From Allobosea sp. BK604 (lineage in GTDB: Bacteria > Pseudomonadota > Alphaproteobacteria > Rhizobiales > Beijerinckiaceae), in the NCBI RefSeq assembly GCF_004341515.1, contig NZ_SLZF01000004.1:124001-188000 (forward strand): a stretch of 64,000 nt of DNA, written 5' to 3'. Below the pieces are notes generated by a model that had not been told where the DNA came from, did no database searches, and saw only the letters and a program-made list of their open reading frames with translations. The translations under genes were made by a program, and so were the position numbers. Below, one piece after another: positions 7,992-18,600 of the stretch. The number at the start of each line of letters is the position of its first letter. Position 1 is the first letter of the stretch.

Positions 7992-9044
7992 TTGACCACC
8001 GCGACCTCTTCCCCGCTCAGCACCTGGCGCCCGCTCGTCGATGGCATCGTGCTGTCGGTCATCGTCGCTGTCGCCTCCGATTTCGCCGAGCCGGCGCTGA
8101 AGAAGCTGATCGGCGCGCAGGTCGGCATTCCCTCGGTGGTGATCGCGCTCGTGCTCGGCATGCTGCTGCACCCGTTCGCCAACACGCCCCGCTTCGTCCC
8201 GGGCATGACCTTCTGCGTCAAGAAGCTGCTGCGCTGGGCGATCGCGCTGCTCGGCCTGCGCATCGCGCTCGGCGACATCGTCGCGCTCGGCCTCTCGACG
8301 GCGCTGCTCGTGGTCCTCGCGATGACGTTGACCGTCGCCTCCGGCTTCCTGCTGGCGCGCTGGCTCGGCCGCGAGCGCGGCACCGGCGCGCTCGCCGGCG
8401 TCGCCACCGCCGTCTGCGGCGCCTCGGCGGCTCTGGCGACGGCGACGGTCGTGCCGGACTACAAGGGCAAGTCGGCCGACGTCGCCTTCACCGTCATCGC
8501 CATGAACGCGCTCTCGACCCTGGCGATGCTCGGCTACCCGCTGATCTGCGTCTGGCTCGGCCTCAACGCCCAGCAGACCGGCATCCTGCTCGGGGCGACC
8601 ATCCACGACGTCGCCCAGGTCGTCGGCGCCGGCCAGTCGGTCTCGGACGATGCGGCGAATGCCGCCGTCATCGTCAAGCTCTTCCGCGTGTTCATGCTGC
8701 TGCCGGCCGTGCTGATCGTCGGCTGGTGGCTGGCGCGCGATGGTCACAAGGTCAGCGAAGAGGCCAAGGTGCCGGTGCCGGTCTTCGCGATCGTCTTCCT
8801 CGGCCTGTGCCTGCTCAACAGCCTGCTCGCGACGCAGCCGGCGCTTGCCGGGATCTACCCGCCGATTCGCGCCGGCCTGCTCGAAGCCTCGCGCTGGGGC
8901 CTGCTGGTCGCCATCGCCGCGCTCGGGCTCGGTACCTCTATCGCCGCCATGGCGCGGCTCGGCTGGCGCCATCTCGTCCTCGTGACCGGAACCTCCCTCG
9001 TGATTCTGGTCGTCGTCACCGGCGGCCTGCTAGCCCTGGGCTGA
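7992..9044 (+). CDS. YeiH/UPF0324-family putative sulfite or sulfate exporter
   Basis: 350-residue integral membrane protein of the PF03601 family with about ten transmembrane segments. Family signatures include GIPSVVIALVLGMLLH, LGLRIALGDI, AGVATAVCGASAALATA and LGATIHDVAQVVGAG. Members next to sulfonate-degrading enzymes are proposed to export sulfite or sulfate released by C-S cleavage. The start is probably the TTG at 7992, which has GGAG seven bases upstream; no in-frame ATG gives a better N-terminus. The stop lies two bases before the next ATG, so it is tightly coupled to the dehydrogenase gene. Confidence 0.88.
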   Translation: MTTATSSPLSTWRPLVDGIVLSVIVAVASDFAEPALKKLIGAQVGIPSVVIALVLGMLLHPFANTPRFVPGMTFCVKKLLRWAIALLGLRIALGDIVALGLSTALLVVLAMTLTVASGFLLARWLGRERGTGALAGVATAVCGASAALATATVVPDYKGKSADVAFTVIAMNALSTLAMLGYPLICVWLGLNAQQTGILLGATIHDVAQVVGAGQSVSDDAANAAVIVKLFRVFMLLPAVLIVGWWLARDGHKVSEEAKVPVPVFAIVFLGLCLLNSLLATQPALAGIYPPIRAGLLEASRWGLLVAIAALGLGTSIAAMARLGWRHLVLVTGTSLVILVVVTGGLLALG

Positions 9045-9046
9045 AC

Positions 9047-9976
9047 ATGACCGATATCGTCGTCACCGAATTCATGGATGAGGCTGCAGTCGAGGCGCTG
9101 AAGGCGCGCTACACGGTCCATCACGATCCGGATCTGTTCGCCAAGCCGGATGAGCTGGCGAGGCTCACCGCCGGAAGTCCGGCCCTGATCGTGCGCAATC
9201 AGACCCAGGTGCGCGGCGCGCTGCTGGACGGAGCGAAGAGTCTGAAGGTTGTCGGCCGGCTTGGCGTCGGCCTCGACAATATCGACATGGAGGCCTGCGC
9301 CGCTCGCGGCATCAAGGTCTTCCCGGCAACGGGGGCGAACAGTCTCTCGGTCGTCGAATATGTCATCGGCACCGCCATGACGCTGCTGCGCGGCGCCTAT
9401 TTCGCCAATGCCGCGATGCTCGCCGGCGAGTTTCCGAAGACCAAGCTGATCGGCCGCGAGATCGCCGGCAAGCGCATGGGCCTCATTGGCTTCGGCGCCA
9501 TTGCCCGCGATACCGCCCGCCATGCCCGCCTGCTCGGGATGACCGTCGCCGCCTACGATCCTTACGTCGCGGCTGACGACGCGGCCTGGGGCGATGCCGA
9601 GCGGCTCGAGCTCGACACGCTGCTCTCGACCTCCGACGTCATCAGCATCCACCTGCCTTTGACCCCCGAGACCAAGGGCGTGATCGGCAAGGACGCCTTC
9701 GCCCGGATGAAGCCGGATGCGGTGCTGATCAATGCGGCGCGCGGCGGCGTCATGGACGAGGAGGCATTGGTCGCGGCGCTAAAGGGCGGCACGCTCGGCG
9801 GCGCGGCGCTCGACGTCTTCGCCGAGGAGCCCCTGCGCGGCGGCGCCAAGCTCTTCGCCGGCACGCCGAACCTGATCCTGACGCCGCATATCGCCGGCAA
9901 TACGGTGGAATCGAATGGTCGTGTTTCCGGCCTCGTCGCCGAGCGCGTCATTGCTGCGCTGGAGGGGCGGATATGA
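9047..9976 (+). CDS. D-2-hydroxyacid dehydrogenase, candidate (S)-sulfolactate dehydrogenase
   Basis: 309-residue NAD-dependent D-isomer-specific 2-hydroxyacid dehydrogenase. The nucleotide-binding turn GFGAIA is at about 148-153; the catalytic triad is visible as Arg232 (NAARGG), Glu261 (AEEPL) and His281 (TPHIAGN). In Chromohalobacter salexigens the enzyme SlcC of this family oxidises (S)-sulfolactate to sulfopyruvate, and with ComC it inverts the stereocentre so that SuyAB can act. The same pairing with an Ldh2-type enzyme occurs here, and the genes overlap by 4 bp. The slcC assignment rests on context; substrate residues were not checked. Confidence 0.85.
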   Translation: MTDIVVTEFMDEAAVEALKARYTVHHDPDLFAKPDELARLTAGSPALIVRNQTQVRGALLDGAKSLKVVGRLGVGLDNIDMEACAARGIKVFPATGANSLSVVEYVIGTAMTLLRGAYFANAAMLAGEFPKTKLIGREIAGKRMGLIGFGAIARDTARHARLLGMTVAAYDPYVAADDAAWGDAERLELDTLLSTSDVISIHLPLTPETKGVIGKDAFARMKPDAVLINAARGGVMDEEALVAALKGGTLGGAALDVFAEEPLRGGAKLFAGTPNLILTPHIAGNTVESNGRVSGLVAERVIAALEGRI

Positions 9977-10935
9977 AGCTCTCGCTGGAACAGGCTGAAG
10001 CCAGGATCGCGGAACTCTTCGTCGCCGCCGGCGCCTCGCCGGCCAACGCCGCCTCGGTTGCCTGGGCGCTGGTCATGGCCGAGGCGGACGGGCTCAAGGG
10101 CCACGGGCTCTCGCGCGTGCCGACCTATCTGGCGATGCTCAAGGCGGGCAAGGTCGACGGCAAGGCCGTGCCGATCGCACGCCGGCCCAAGCCCGGCGTG
10201 CTGGCGATCGACGCCGCCCATGGCTTCGCCTATCCGGCGATCGACCTCGCCGTGATCGAACTGCCCGAGATCGCGCGGGCCCAGGGCATCGCCGCCGCGC
10301 CGATCCGCCGTTCCAGCCATTGCGGCGCCGCCGGCCTGCATGTCGAGCGCCTGGCCGAGCAGGGCCTGGTCGCCCTGCTCTTCGCCAATACGCCCGGCGC
10401 GATCGCGCCCTGGGGCGGTTCCAAGCCGGTGTTCGGCACCAATCCGATCGCCTTTGCCGCGCCGCTCGCCGGCCGCGAGCCGGTGGTCATCGACATGGCG
10501 CTGTCGAAGGTCGCGCGCGGGCCCATCGTCGCGGCCAGGCAGAAGGGCGAGAGCATCCCGGAAGGCTGGGCGCTCGATGTCGACGGCAAGCCGACGACCG
10601 ATGCCGCCGCCGCGCTCGCCGGCACCATGGTGCCGCTCGGCGACGCGAAGGGTGCGACGCTGGCGATGATGGTCGAGATCCTTGCCGCCGCGCTGGTCGG
10701 CACGCATTTCGCCTTCCAGGCCTCGTCCTTCATCGACGACAAGGGCGGCCCGCCCGATACCGGCCAGCTCATCCTCGCCATCGACCCCGCCGGCATGGGC
10801 GGCAACTGGTTCGGTGAGCGCATGAAGCTGCTGGCGCATGCGATCGAGGAGCAGGAGGGCACCCGACTGCCCGGCGTCCGCCGGCTGAATCTGCGGGCGA
10901 AGGCGAAGGCGGAAGGGATCGAGGTCGATCTTTGA
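9973..10935 (+). CDS. comC: Ldh2/MDH2-family dehydrogenase, candidate (R)-sulfolactate dehydrogenase ComC
   Basis: 320-residue member of the type-2 malate/L-lactate dehydrogenase family, which includes ComC (sulfolactate dehydrogenase). The family segments AEADGLKGHGLSRVPTYL, RSSHCGAAGLHVE (catalytic His), LLFANTPGAIAPWGGSKPVF (NAD binding) and MALSKVARG are all present. Its ATG overlaps the previous stop by 4 bp. With the SlcC-like enzyme it would interconvert sulfolactate enantiomers through sulfopyruvate. It could instead act on L-lactate, malate or ureidoglycolate, so the symbol is provisional. Last gene of the operon; convergent with ade. Confidence 0.75.
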   Translation: MKLSLEQAEARIAELFVAAGASPANAASVAWALVMAEADGLKGHGLSRVPTYLAMLKAGKVDGKAVPIARRPKPGVLAIDAAHGFAYPAIDLAVIELPEIARAQGIAAAPIRRSSHCGAAGLHVERLAEQGLVALLFANTPGAIAPWGGSKPVFGTNPIAFAAPLAGREPVVIDMALSKVARGPIVAARQKGESIPEGWALDVDGKPTTDAAAALAGTMVPLGDAKGATLAMMVEILAAALVGTHFAFQASSFIDDKGGPPDTGQLILAIDPAGMGGNWFGERMKLLAHAIEEQEGTRLPGVRRLNLRAKAKAEGIEVDL

Positions 10936-10947
10936 TCGGCCGTCAGG

Positions 10948-10964
10948 CTCGGGCTTGACCCGAG
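10948..10964. terminator. Small hairpin between convergent operon ends
   Basis: CTCGGG (10948-10953) pairs with CCCGAG (10959-10964) across a five-base loop, directly next to the ade stop codon and 13 bp after comC. No T-tract on either side, so termination is uncertain. Confidence 0.35.
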
Positions 10965-12665
10965 TCAGACGTAGTCGAACCTGTCGACATCGACCAGTCC
11001 CTTGTCGGTGATCTTCAGGTGCGGGATCACCGGCAGCGTCAGGAAGGCGACCTGCAGGAAGGGCTCGGCCAGCACGACGCCGAGCGCCTTGGCCGCGGCC
11101 CGCAGGCCCTCCAGCCCATGGCGCACAGCCTCGAAGGGCTGATCGCTCATCAGCCCTGCCACCGGCAGCGCCAGCTCGGCCACGACCTTGCCCTGGTCCG
11201 CCACCGCGAAGCCGCCGCCGATCTCGATCAACCGGTTGGCTGCTGCCGCCATCGAGGCCTCGTCGACGCCGACGACGCAGAGATTATGGCTGTCATGGCC
11301 GACCGAGGAGGCGATGGCGCCGTGCTTCATGCCGAAGCCATTGACGAAGCCGGTCGCGATGCCGCCTGATCGTCCGTGCCGCTCGATCACCGTGACCTTG
11401 ACCGCGTCCTGGGCGAGATCGGGCAGAGCCTCGCCGTCGCGCGCGGGCAGGGACATGGCCAGCCGCTCGGTGATGATCCGGCCCGGCACGACGCCGATCA
11501 CCGGTGTCTCGCCCGGACGCGCCGCCGCCCTGAAATCCGCCTCCGTCAGCTTCCGGCTCTTCACGCTGCCGAGGCCGACCGGCGCGACCGGGCGCCGATC
11601 GGCAAAGAGCCCGGCCTCTACCATCCTCCCACCGGCAAAGACCTGCTTGACGCAGCAGGCCGCGAGATCCTCGACCAGCACGATATCGGCGCGCTTGCCC
11701 GGCCCGATGAAGCCGCGGTCGAACAGGCCGAAATTCCGCGCCGCCGAGAGCGAGGCGACGCGATAGGTCGCGAGCAGGTCGGCGCCGTGCGCGATCGCGG
11801 TGCGGATCATGAAGTCGAGATGGCCTTCCTCGGCAATGTCGAGCGGATTGCGGTCATCGGTACAGAAGGCGAGGAAGGGCGAGGCGTCGCGGCTGATCAG
11901 CGGGATCAGCGCATGCAGGTCCTTCGAGACCGAGCCCTCGCGGATCAGGATCGCCATGCCCTTGGCGAGCTTCTCGCGGGCTTCCTCGGCAGCGGTGGTC
12001 TCGTGGTCGGTGCGGATGCCGGCGGCGAGATAGCCGTTGAGGTCCATGCCGCGCACCAGCGGCGCATGCCCGTCGATATGCCGGTGGGAGAAGGCCTCGA
12101 GCTTGGCGAGGCAGCCGGCATCGCGATGCAGCACGCCGGGGAAGTTCATGAATTCGGCGAGGCCGATCACCTTCGGGTGGTTCATCAGCGCGACGAGATC
12201 GGCCGCTTCAAGCTGTGCTCCCGCCGTTTCCAGATGCGTCGCCGGCACGCAGCTCGAGAGCTGGACGCGCAGGTCCATGCGCATCTGCTCGGCGCAGGCC
12301 AGGAAATAGGCGATGCCCTCGCTGCCCAGCACATTGGCGATCTCGTGCGGGTCGCAGATCGCGGTGGTGACGCCATGCGGCAGCACGCAGCGCTCGAATT
12401 CGAGCGGCGTCACCAGCGAGGATTCGACATGCAGATGCGTGTCGATGAAGCCGGGCACGGCGATCAGGCCGGTCGCGTCGAAGCTCTCCTTGCCCTCATA
12501 GCGGCCATGGGTGCCGACGATCGTGTCACCGCACAGCGCGATATCGGTTTCGACCAGCGCGCCGGTGACGAGGTCGAGCATTCCAGCGCCGCGGATGACG
12601 AGATCGGCCGGCTCGTCGCCACGACCCTGGGCGATGCGGCGGGACAGGGTTGCGGCGTCGGTCAT
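10965..12665 (-). CDS. ade: Adenine deaminase
   Basis: 566-residue adenine deaminase of the amidohydrolase superfamily, converting adenine to hypoxanthine in purine salvage. The metal-binding motif [11 protein letters not shown] follows [30 protein letters not shown], the active-site loop [11 protein letters not shown] and the C-terminal [17 protein letters not shown] are diagnostic of the Ade family. Length matches the family. The ATG at 12665 has GAGGTGA upstream; the longer frame adds an unsupported 18 residues. Apparently monocistronic. Confidence 0.95.
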   Translation of the reverse strand: MTDAATLSRRIAQGRGDEPADLVIRGAGMLDLVTGALVETDIALCGDTIVGTHGRYEGKESFDATGLIAVPGFIDTHLHVESSLVTPLEFERCVLPHGVTTAICDPHEIANVLGSEGIAYFLACAEQMRMDLRVQLSSCVPATHLETAGAQLEAADLVALMNHPKVIGLAEFMNFPGVLHRDAGCLAKLEAFSHRHIDGHAPLVRGMDLNGYLAAGIRTDHETTAAEEAREKLAKGMAILIREGSVSKDLHALIPLISRDASPFLAFCTDDRNPLDIAEEGHLDFMIRTAIAHGADLLATYRVASLSAARNFGLFDRGFIGPGKRADIVLVEDLAACCVKQVFAGGRMVEAGLFADRRPVAPVGLGSVKSRKLTEADFRAAARPGETPVIGVVPGRIITERLAMSLPARDGEALPDLAQDAVKVTVIERHGRSGGIATGFVNGFGMKHGAIASSVGHDSHNLCVVGVDEASMAAAANRLIEIGGGFAVADQGKVVAELALPVAGLMSDQPFEAVRHGLEGLRAAAKALGVVLAEPFLQVAFLTLPVIPHLKITDKGLVDVDRFDYV

Positions 12666-12790
12666 GGCGTCACCTCGGCTTGGAATCGTGAGCGCGAGCC
12701 TGCACGCCCGTGGCCGCAAAGTCGACTTGGTGTCGTCGCCGAACGGGCCTAGATAGACCGGCCCGTCATCGTGCCGCTGGAGACCTTGCG

Positions 12791-13489
12791 ATGAAACTGA
12801 CCTGGTACGGCCAATCCGCCTTCCGACTCGATCTTGCCGGCGCCTCGCTGCTGATCGACCCGTTCTTCACCGGCAATCCGGCCTTCGAGGGCGATGTCGC
12901 GGAGATCTCGAAGGGCATCGGCCATATCGTCGTTACCCATGGCCATGGCGACCATATCGGCGACACGCTCGCCATTGCCGAGGCGACCGGCGCGACAGTC
13001 GTCAGCAACTATGACCTGTGCATGTACCTCGCCTCGAAGGGCTTGAAGAAATTCGAGCCGATGAACACGGGCGGCACCGTCGATCTCGGTGCCTTCTCGG
13101 TGACGCTGGTCCGTGCCGACCATTCGGCCGGCCTGGTCGAGGCCGGCGTCGGCTTCCCGCTCGGCAGCGCCAATGGCGCGATTATCAAGGCCAAGGGCGA
13201 GAAGACGCTCTGGCACATGGGCGATACCGACATCTTCTCGGACATGGCGCTGCTCAGCGAGATCCATGGCGTCGAGATCTGCCTCTGCCCGATCGGCGAC
13301 CGCTTTACCATGGGCGGCAAGGTCGCCGCGCTGGCGATGACCCGCTTCGTCAAGCCCAAGCTGGCGGTGCCCTGCCATTACGGCTCCTTCCCGATCATCG
13401 ACCAGAACGCGGATGCCTTCGTCGAGGGGCTGAAGGGCAGCGACGTCAAGGCGGTGGTGCCGAAAAAGGGCGAGGCGGTCGAGCTCTGA
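12791..13489 (+). CDS. UPF0173 metal-dependent hydrolase (MBL fold)
   Basis: 232-residue metallo-beta-lactamase-fold protein of the UPF0173/YtkL family. Metal ligands are seen in [11 protein letters not shown] (HxHxDH), in the His of RADHSAG, in HMGDTDIF and in CHYGSFP near the C-terminus. No signal peptide; cytosolic. The start [14 protein letters not shown] is the standard family N-terminus. Substrate unknown for the family. It stands divergent from ade (125 bp between starts) and ahead of gatC. Confidence 0.9.
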   Translation: MKLTWYGQSAFRLDLAGASLLIDPFFTGNPAFEGDVAEISKGIGHIVVTHGHGDHIGDTLAIAEATGATVVSNYDLCMYLASKGLKKFEPMNTGGTVDLGAFSVTLVRADHSAGLVEAGVGFPLGSANGAIIKAKGEKTLWHMGDTDIFSDMALLSEIHGVEICLCPIGDRFTMGGKVAALAMTRFVKPKLAVPCHYGSFPIIDQNADAFVEGLKGSDVKAVVPKKGEAVEL

Positions 13490-13582
13490 CCCGAAACCCT
13501 CTCCCGTAAGGAGAGGCCGGAACACGGTGAGCCTGACCGCGGTGAGGGGCCCCGCGTTTCCTCGTTTGGCGGCGCAGCATTG
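13490..13582. repeat. Fragment of a CTCTCCCG-type intergenic repeat
   Basis: CCCTCTCCCGTAAGGAGAGG is a short hairpin right after the hydrolase gene, followed by GGTGAGGGGCC. This resembles a widespread proteobacterial intergenic palindrome and may act as the 3' end of the upstream transcript. No T-tract. Confidence 0.4.
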
Positions 13583-13611
13583 TTGCGGGCAAATCATCCG
13601 CGTCTTATAGC
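13583..13611 (+). promoter_or_regulatory. Candidate promoter for gatC-gatA
   Basis: TTGCGG (13583-13588), a 17-base spacer and TATAGC (13606-13611), 48 bp upstream of the gatC start. Spacing is ideal for a housekeeping sigma factor; the -35 is an imperfect match. Confidence 0.5.
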
Positions 13612-13659
13612 GCTGGGACGTTTCAGCGCCTTTGGCGCCAAGGTCTTCAGGAGCCTGCC

Positions 13660-13947
13660 ATGTCGGTCGATCTCGCCACCGTCAAGCGCGTCGCGCATCT
13701 CGCGCGCATCGCCGTGCCGGAGACGGAACTGCCTAAGCTGCAAGGCGAGCTCAACGCCATCCTCGGCTTCGTCGAGCAGTTGAACGAGGTCGATGTCGAC
13801 GGCGTCGAGCCGATGACCTCGGTCACGCCGATGGCGATGAAGCAGCGCGCCGACGTGGTCAATGACGGCGAGATCGCCGACCGCATCGTCGCCAATGCGC
13901 CTGCCTCCGAGGACGATTACTTCATGGTGCCGAAGGTGGTTGAATGA
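13660..13947 (+). CDS. gatC: Asp-tRNA(Asn)/Glu-tRNA(Gln) amidotransferase subunit C
   Basis: 95-residue GatC, the small bridging subunit that stabilises GatA in the amidotransferase converting Glu-tRNA(Gln) to Gln-tRNA(Gln). Typical features: [36 protein letters not shown], and the C-terminal [14 protein letters not shown]. Length is standard. The final codons and stop form one arm of a 13-bp inverted repeat. gatA follows after an 85-bp gap with two hairpins, and gatB lies 6 kb further on. Confidence 0.95.
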   Translation: MSVDLATVKRVAHLARIAVPETELPKLQGELNAILGFVEQLNEVDVDGVEPMTSVTPMAMKQRADVVNDGEIADRIVANAPASEDDYFMVPKVVE

Positions 13948-14000
13948 GCGCCTGAAGCGCTCATTCAACCATCCCGGACGCGCGAAGCGCGTTCCGGGAT
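13938..14000. promoter_or_regulatory. Two tandem hairpins between gatC and gatA
   Basis: Hairpin 1 has perfect 13-bp arms, GGTTGAATGAGCG (13938-13950) and CGCTCATTCAACC (13958-13970), with a 7-base loop; its left arm includes the last gatC codons and stop. Hairpin 2 (13971-14000) pairs ATCCCGGACGCGC with GCGCGTTCCGGGAT, one base bulged, and resembles a rhizobial REP-type palindrome. Neither has a T-tract; they may tune the gatC/gatA ratio or stabilise mRNA. Confidence 0.7.
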
Positions 14001-14032
14001 CGCTTCCAATTCAGCCCGACCGGATTTCAAAC

Positions 14033-15547
14033 GTGACCGATCTCACCCGCCTGACGCTGACCGAGGCCCGCGACGGCCTCAAGGCCAAGACCTTCTCGTC
14101 GACCGAACTCACCCAGGCGCATGTCGCCGCGGTCGAGAAGGGCCGCGCGCTCAACGCCTATGTGCTGGAGACGCCGGAACATGCCCTGAAGCAGGCCGCC
14201 GCCTCCGATGCCAGGCTCGCCAGGGGCGAGGCCGGCCCGCTCGAGGGCCTGCCGCTCGGCATCAAGGACCTCTTCGCCACGCAGGGCGTGCGCACCACGG
14301 CCTGCTCGAAGATCCTCGGCAATTTCGTGCCGGCCTATGAATCGACCGTCTCCAGCCAGCTCTGGCGCGACGGCGCGGTCATGCTTGGCAAGCTCAACAA
14401 CGACGAATTCGCCATGGGCTCGTCGAACGAGACCTCGGCCTTCGGCAATGTCGTCAATCCCTGGCGCCGCCAGGGCTCGAATGTCGGGGCAGGGGCCTCC
14501 GGCGCGATCGAGGGCAATCATCTCGTGCCGGGCGGCTCCTCCGGCGGTTCGGCCTCGGCCGTCGCCGCCGATCTCTGCCTCGCCGCGACCGCGACCGATA
14601 CCGGCGGCTCGATCCGCCAGCCTGCCGCCTTCACCGGCACGGTCGGCATCAAGCCGACCTATGGCCGCTGCTCGCGCTGGGGCGTCGTCGCCTTCGCCTC
14701 CTCGCTCGACCAGGCCGGGCCGATCGGCAAGACCGTGCGCGACTGCGCCGTGATGCTGCGCTCGATGGCGGGCCACGATCCCAAGGACACGACCTCGGTC
14801 GACATGGCCGTGCCGGATTATGAGAAATCCGTCGGCCGCTCGGTCAAGGGCATGAAGATCGGCATACCCAAGGAGTACCGGCTCGACGGCATGTCGCCCG
14901 AGATCGAGGCGCTCTGGCAGCAGGGCATCGCCTGGCTGAAGGCGGCCGGCGCCGAGATCGTCGACATCTCGCTGCCGCACACGAAATACGCGCTGCCGGC
15001 CTATTACATCGTCGCCCCGGCCGAGGCCTCGTCCAATCTCGCGCGCTATGACGGCGTCCGCTACGGCCTGCGCGTGCCGGGCAAGGACATCGTTGAGATG
15101 TACGAGAGGACCCGCGCCGAAGGCTTTGGCGCCGAGGTCAAGCGCCGCATCATGATCGGCACCTATGTGCTCTCGGCCGGCTATTACGACGCCTATTATC
15201 TCCGCGCCCAGAAGGTCCGCACCCTGATCAAGCGCGATTTCGAGACCGTCTACGCCGATGGCATCGATGCCGTGCTGACGCCGGCGACCCCGTCCGCCGC
15301 CTTCGGCATCGGCGAGAAGGGCTCGGCCGATCCGGTCGAGATGTACCTGAACGACATCTTCACGGTGACGGTGAACATGGCCGGCCTGCCCGGAATCGCT
15401 GTTCCCGCAGGCCGCGACGTGCAGGGCCTGCCGCTCGGCCTGCAGCTCATCGGCCGGCCCTTCGACGAGGAGACGCTGTTCTCGCTTGGCGAGGTGATCG
15501 AGCAGGCCGCCGGCCGCTTCCCCGTGCGCGAGCGCTGGTGGGCCTGA
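14033..15547 (+). CDS. gatA: Asp-tRNA(Asn)/Glu-tRNA(Gln) amidotransferase subunit A
   Basis: 504-residue amidase-signature enzyme that releases ammonia from glutamine for the GatCAB complex. Catalytic triad: Lys78 ([12 protein letters not shown]), the cis-Ser in [12 protein letters not shown] (about 167-175) and the nucleophile Ser193 in [12 protein letters not shown] Gly/Ala-rich insertion (about 145-163) precedes the GGSSGG loop. The start is the GTG at 14033; a weak ribosome binding site and the hairpins upstream suggest translation may depend on coupling or RNA structure. Ends before a strong terminator. Confidence 0.95.
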   Translation: MTDLTRLTLTEARDGLKAKTFSSTELTQAHVAAVEKGRALNAYVLETPEHALKQAAASDARLARGEAGPLEGLPLGIKDLFATQGVRTTACSKILGNFVPAYESTVSSQLWRDGAVMLGKLNNDEFAMGSSNETSAFGNVVNPWRRQGSNVGAGASGAIEGNHLVPGGSSGGSASAVAADLCLAATATDTGGSIRQPAAFTGTVGIKPTYGRCSRWGVVAFASSLDQAGPIGKTVRDCAVMLRSMAGHDPKDTTSVDMAVPDYEKSVGRSVKGMKIGIPKEYRLDGMSPEIEALWQQGIAWLKAAGAEIVDISLPHTKYALPAYYIVAPAEASSNLARYDGVRYGLRVPGKDIVEMYERTRAEGFGAEVKRRIMIGTYVLSAGYYDAYYLRAQKVRTLIKRDFETVYADGIDAVLTPATPSAAFGIGEKGSADPVEMYLNDIFTVTVNMAGLPGIAVPAGRDVQGLPLGLQLIGRPFDEETLFSLGEVIEQAAGRFPVRERWWA

Positions 15548-15577
15548 GCCCGGCTGGAGCCACGCACGGAAACGGAC

Positions 15578-15608
15578 AAGGGCCGCGCGAGCGGCCCTTT
15601 CTTTTCTT
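15578..15608 (+). terminator. Rho-independent terminator of gatCA
   Basis: AAGGGCCGC (15578-15586), GCGA tetraloop, GCGGCCCTT (15591-15599), then a T-rich run (TCTTTTCTT). Perfect 9-bp stem. Confidence 0.9.
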
Positions 15609-15642
15609 GCCGCTCCTGCCCGCCCATCGAGGACCGTTCAAA

Positions 15643-15681
15643 GCGAAGCGGCCCGCCTCCGGGGGAGGCGGGCCGCTTCGC
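15643..15681 (-). terminator. Strong hairpin at the end of the RND operon
   Basis: Perfect 18-bp arms, GCGAAGCGGCCCGCCTCC (15643-15660) and its complement (15664-15681), with a GGG loop. It lies 15 bp beyond the stop of the RND permease gene. On the minus strand it is followed by a short CTTTG only, so it may rely on stem strength or act as an mRNA 3' stabiliser. Confidence 0.65.
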
Positions 15682-15695
15682 GTCAGGTCACCGGA

Positions 15696-18600
15696 TCAGT
15701 GCGCCGTGTGCGCGTCGCTTGATGCCGGCTCCGGCTTTTTCTTCTTCTCGAAGAGTCCGGCGAGCCAACGCACGACGACATAGAACACCGGTGTGAACAG
15801 CAGGCCGAAGGCGGTGACGCCGATCATGCCCGAGAACACGGCGACGCCGAGCACCTGGCGCATCTCCGCGCCGGCGCCGATCGAGATCGTCAGGGGCAGC
15901 ACGCCCAGGATGAAGGCGAGCGAGGTCATCAGGATCGGCCGCAGCCGGGTCCTGGCGGCTGCGATCGCCGCTTCGCGCCGGGTCATGCCCTCGTCCTCGG
16001 CCTGCTTGGCGAATTCGACGATCAGGATCGCGTTCTTCGCGGCGAGGCCGACGAGCACGACGAGGCCGATATCGACCAGCACGTTGCGGTCGAAATCCTT
16101 GTACCCGACGCCGATCATCGCCGCGAGGATACACATCGGCACGATCAGGATGACGGCGAGCGGCAAGGTCCAGCTCTCGTAGAGCGCCGCGAGCAGCAGG
16201 AAGACGAAGACGACGGCGAGGCCGAAGGCCATGATCGCGGTATTGCCGGCGAGCTTCTCCTGCAGCGCGATCTCGGTCCATTCGAAGCCGAAGCCGGCCG
16301 GCAGCACCTTCTGCGCGATCTGCTCCACCGCCGCGATGCCCTGGCCGGTCGAATAGCCGCGCGCCATCGAGAGCTGCACCTCGGCTGCCGGATAGAGGTT
16401 GTAGCGCGGCACGCGATAGGCGCCGGTCGTGTCCGAGAAGGTCGCGACCGAGCCGATCGGCACCATCTCGCCATCGGCATTGCGCGTCTTCAGGTCGGCG
16501 ACGTCACGGATGTCGAGCCGGTTCGGGTTGTCGGCCTGGGCCGTGACCCGGAAGGTGCGGCCGAGGATGTTGAAGTCGTTGACATAGGCGGAGCCCATAT
16601 AGATCGACAGCGTCTCGAACACGCGCGTCACCGGCACGCCGAGCATCTCCGCCTTGGTGCGGTCGATATCGGCGTAGATCTGCGGCGTCTTCGTCGAGAA
16701 CAGCGTGAAGGGCTGCTGGATGCCCGGCGTCTGTCCGGCCGTGCCCGCAACGGCCCAGGTTGCACCTTCGAGCGCCGCCAGGCCGCGCCCGCCACGATCC
16801 TGGACATAGCCTTTGAGACCGCCGCCCGTGCCGATGCCGGGAACCGCCGGCGGCTCGATGATCAGCGCGAAGGCCTCGCCGATCTGGAAGAGCTGGCCGC
16901 GCAGGTCGTTGAGGATGCCCTGGGTCGTAAGGCCCTGCTTGGCGCGCTCCCTGAAGTCGGAGAGCGTGACGAAGGCGACGCCGGCATTCGGCGCCATGGT
17001 GAAAGTCGCGCCGTCAAGGCCCGCGAAGGTCACGGCATGGGCGACACCAGGGCGCTTCAGCAGCATGTCGGTCGCCTTGCGGATGACCTCGTCGGTGCGT
17101 TGCAACGACGCGCCCGGAGGCAGCTGGAAGACCGCGATGAAGTAGCCACGGTCGAGCTGCGGCACCAGGCCTGTCGGGATCGCCACGAGGCGCTGGCCGG
17201 CGACCGCGATCAGCGCGGCATAGACCAGCAGCATCAGCACGCCGACGCGGATCAGGCGCGAGGTCACCGCGCCATAGGCGCGCGAGAGCCAGTCGAAGGC
17301 CTTGTTGAAATATTTGAAGAACCAGCGCAGCGGCGCGCTCAGCATGGCCAGGAAGCCCTTCGGCTCCTCATGGCTGTGCGGCTTCAGCAGGATCGCCGCC
17401 AGCGCCGGCGACAGGGTCAGCGACACGAAGCAGGAGATCGCCGTCGAGGCCGCGATCGTGACCGCGAACTGCTGGTAGAACGTGCCCTGCAGGCCGGTGA
17501 TGAAGGCGGTCGGGATGAACACGGCGCAGAGCACGAGCGCGATCGCGAGCAGGGCGCCGCCGACCTCGTCCATGGTCTTGTGGGCCGCGTCCACCGGGCT
17601 CATGCCCTGCGCGAGATAGCGCTCGACATTCTCGACGACGACGATCGCGTCGTCGACGACGATGCCGATGGCGAGCACGAGCGCCAGCAGCGAGATCGTG
17701 TTGAAGGAGATCCCGACGGCGCTCATGATCAGGAAGGTGCCGACCAGCGAGACCGGGATCGCGATGATCGGGATGATCGCAGCGCGCCAGGTCTGCAGGA
17801 ACAGGATCACGACGATGACGACGAGCAGGATCGCCTCGAGCAGCGTCTGCACCACTGCCGAGACGGATTCCCTGATGAACTCCGTCGGGTTGTAGACGAT
17901 CGTGTACTCGACGCCGGCCGGGAAGTTCTTCGACAGCGTCTCCATCGTCTTGATCAGCGAGTCGGAGGCCGCGAGCGCGTTCGAGCCCGGGCGCTGGAAC
18001 ACGCCGATCGCCACCGCTTCCTTGTTGTCGAGATAGGAATTGGTCAGGTAGTCCTGCGCGCCGAGCTCGACCCGGGCGAGGTCGCGCACGCGGATCGTGC
18101 CGCCATCGGCATCCGAGCGGACGACGATATTGTAGAACTCGTCGATGCTGGTCAGGCGCCCGAGCGTGTTGACCGAGAGCTGGAAGGCGCCGTCGGACGC
18201 CGCCGGCGGCTGGTTGATCGCGCCTGCGGCCACCTGGATATTGGCGGCGCGGATCGCCGCGACGACATCGCCGGCAGTCAGGTTGCGGGCCGCGACCTTG
18301 GCCGGATCGAGCCAGACGCGCATCGAATAGTCGCGCGCACCGAAGACCTGGACGTCGCCGACGCCTTCGACGCGGGTCAGCACGTCCTTCACGTTCAGCG
18401 TGGTGTAGTTCGAGACATATTGCTGGTCGCGCGTGCCGTCCGGCGACAGCATGTGGATGACCATCAGGAAGTCCGGCGAGGCCTTGCGGACCTGCAGGCC
18501 GAGCGCACGCACCTCCTGCGGCAGGCGCGGCTCAGCCACCGAGACGCGGTTCTGCACGAGGACCTGGGCCTGGTCGACATCGACGCCGGCCTTGAAGACG

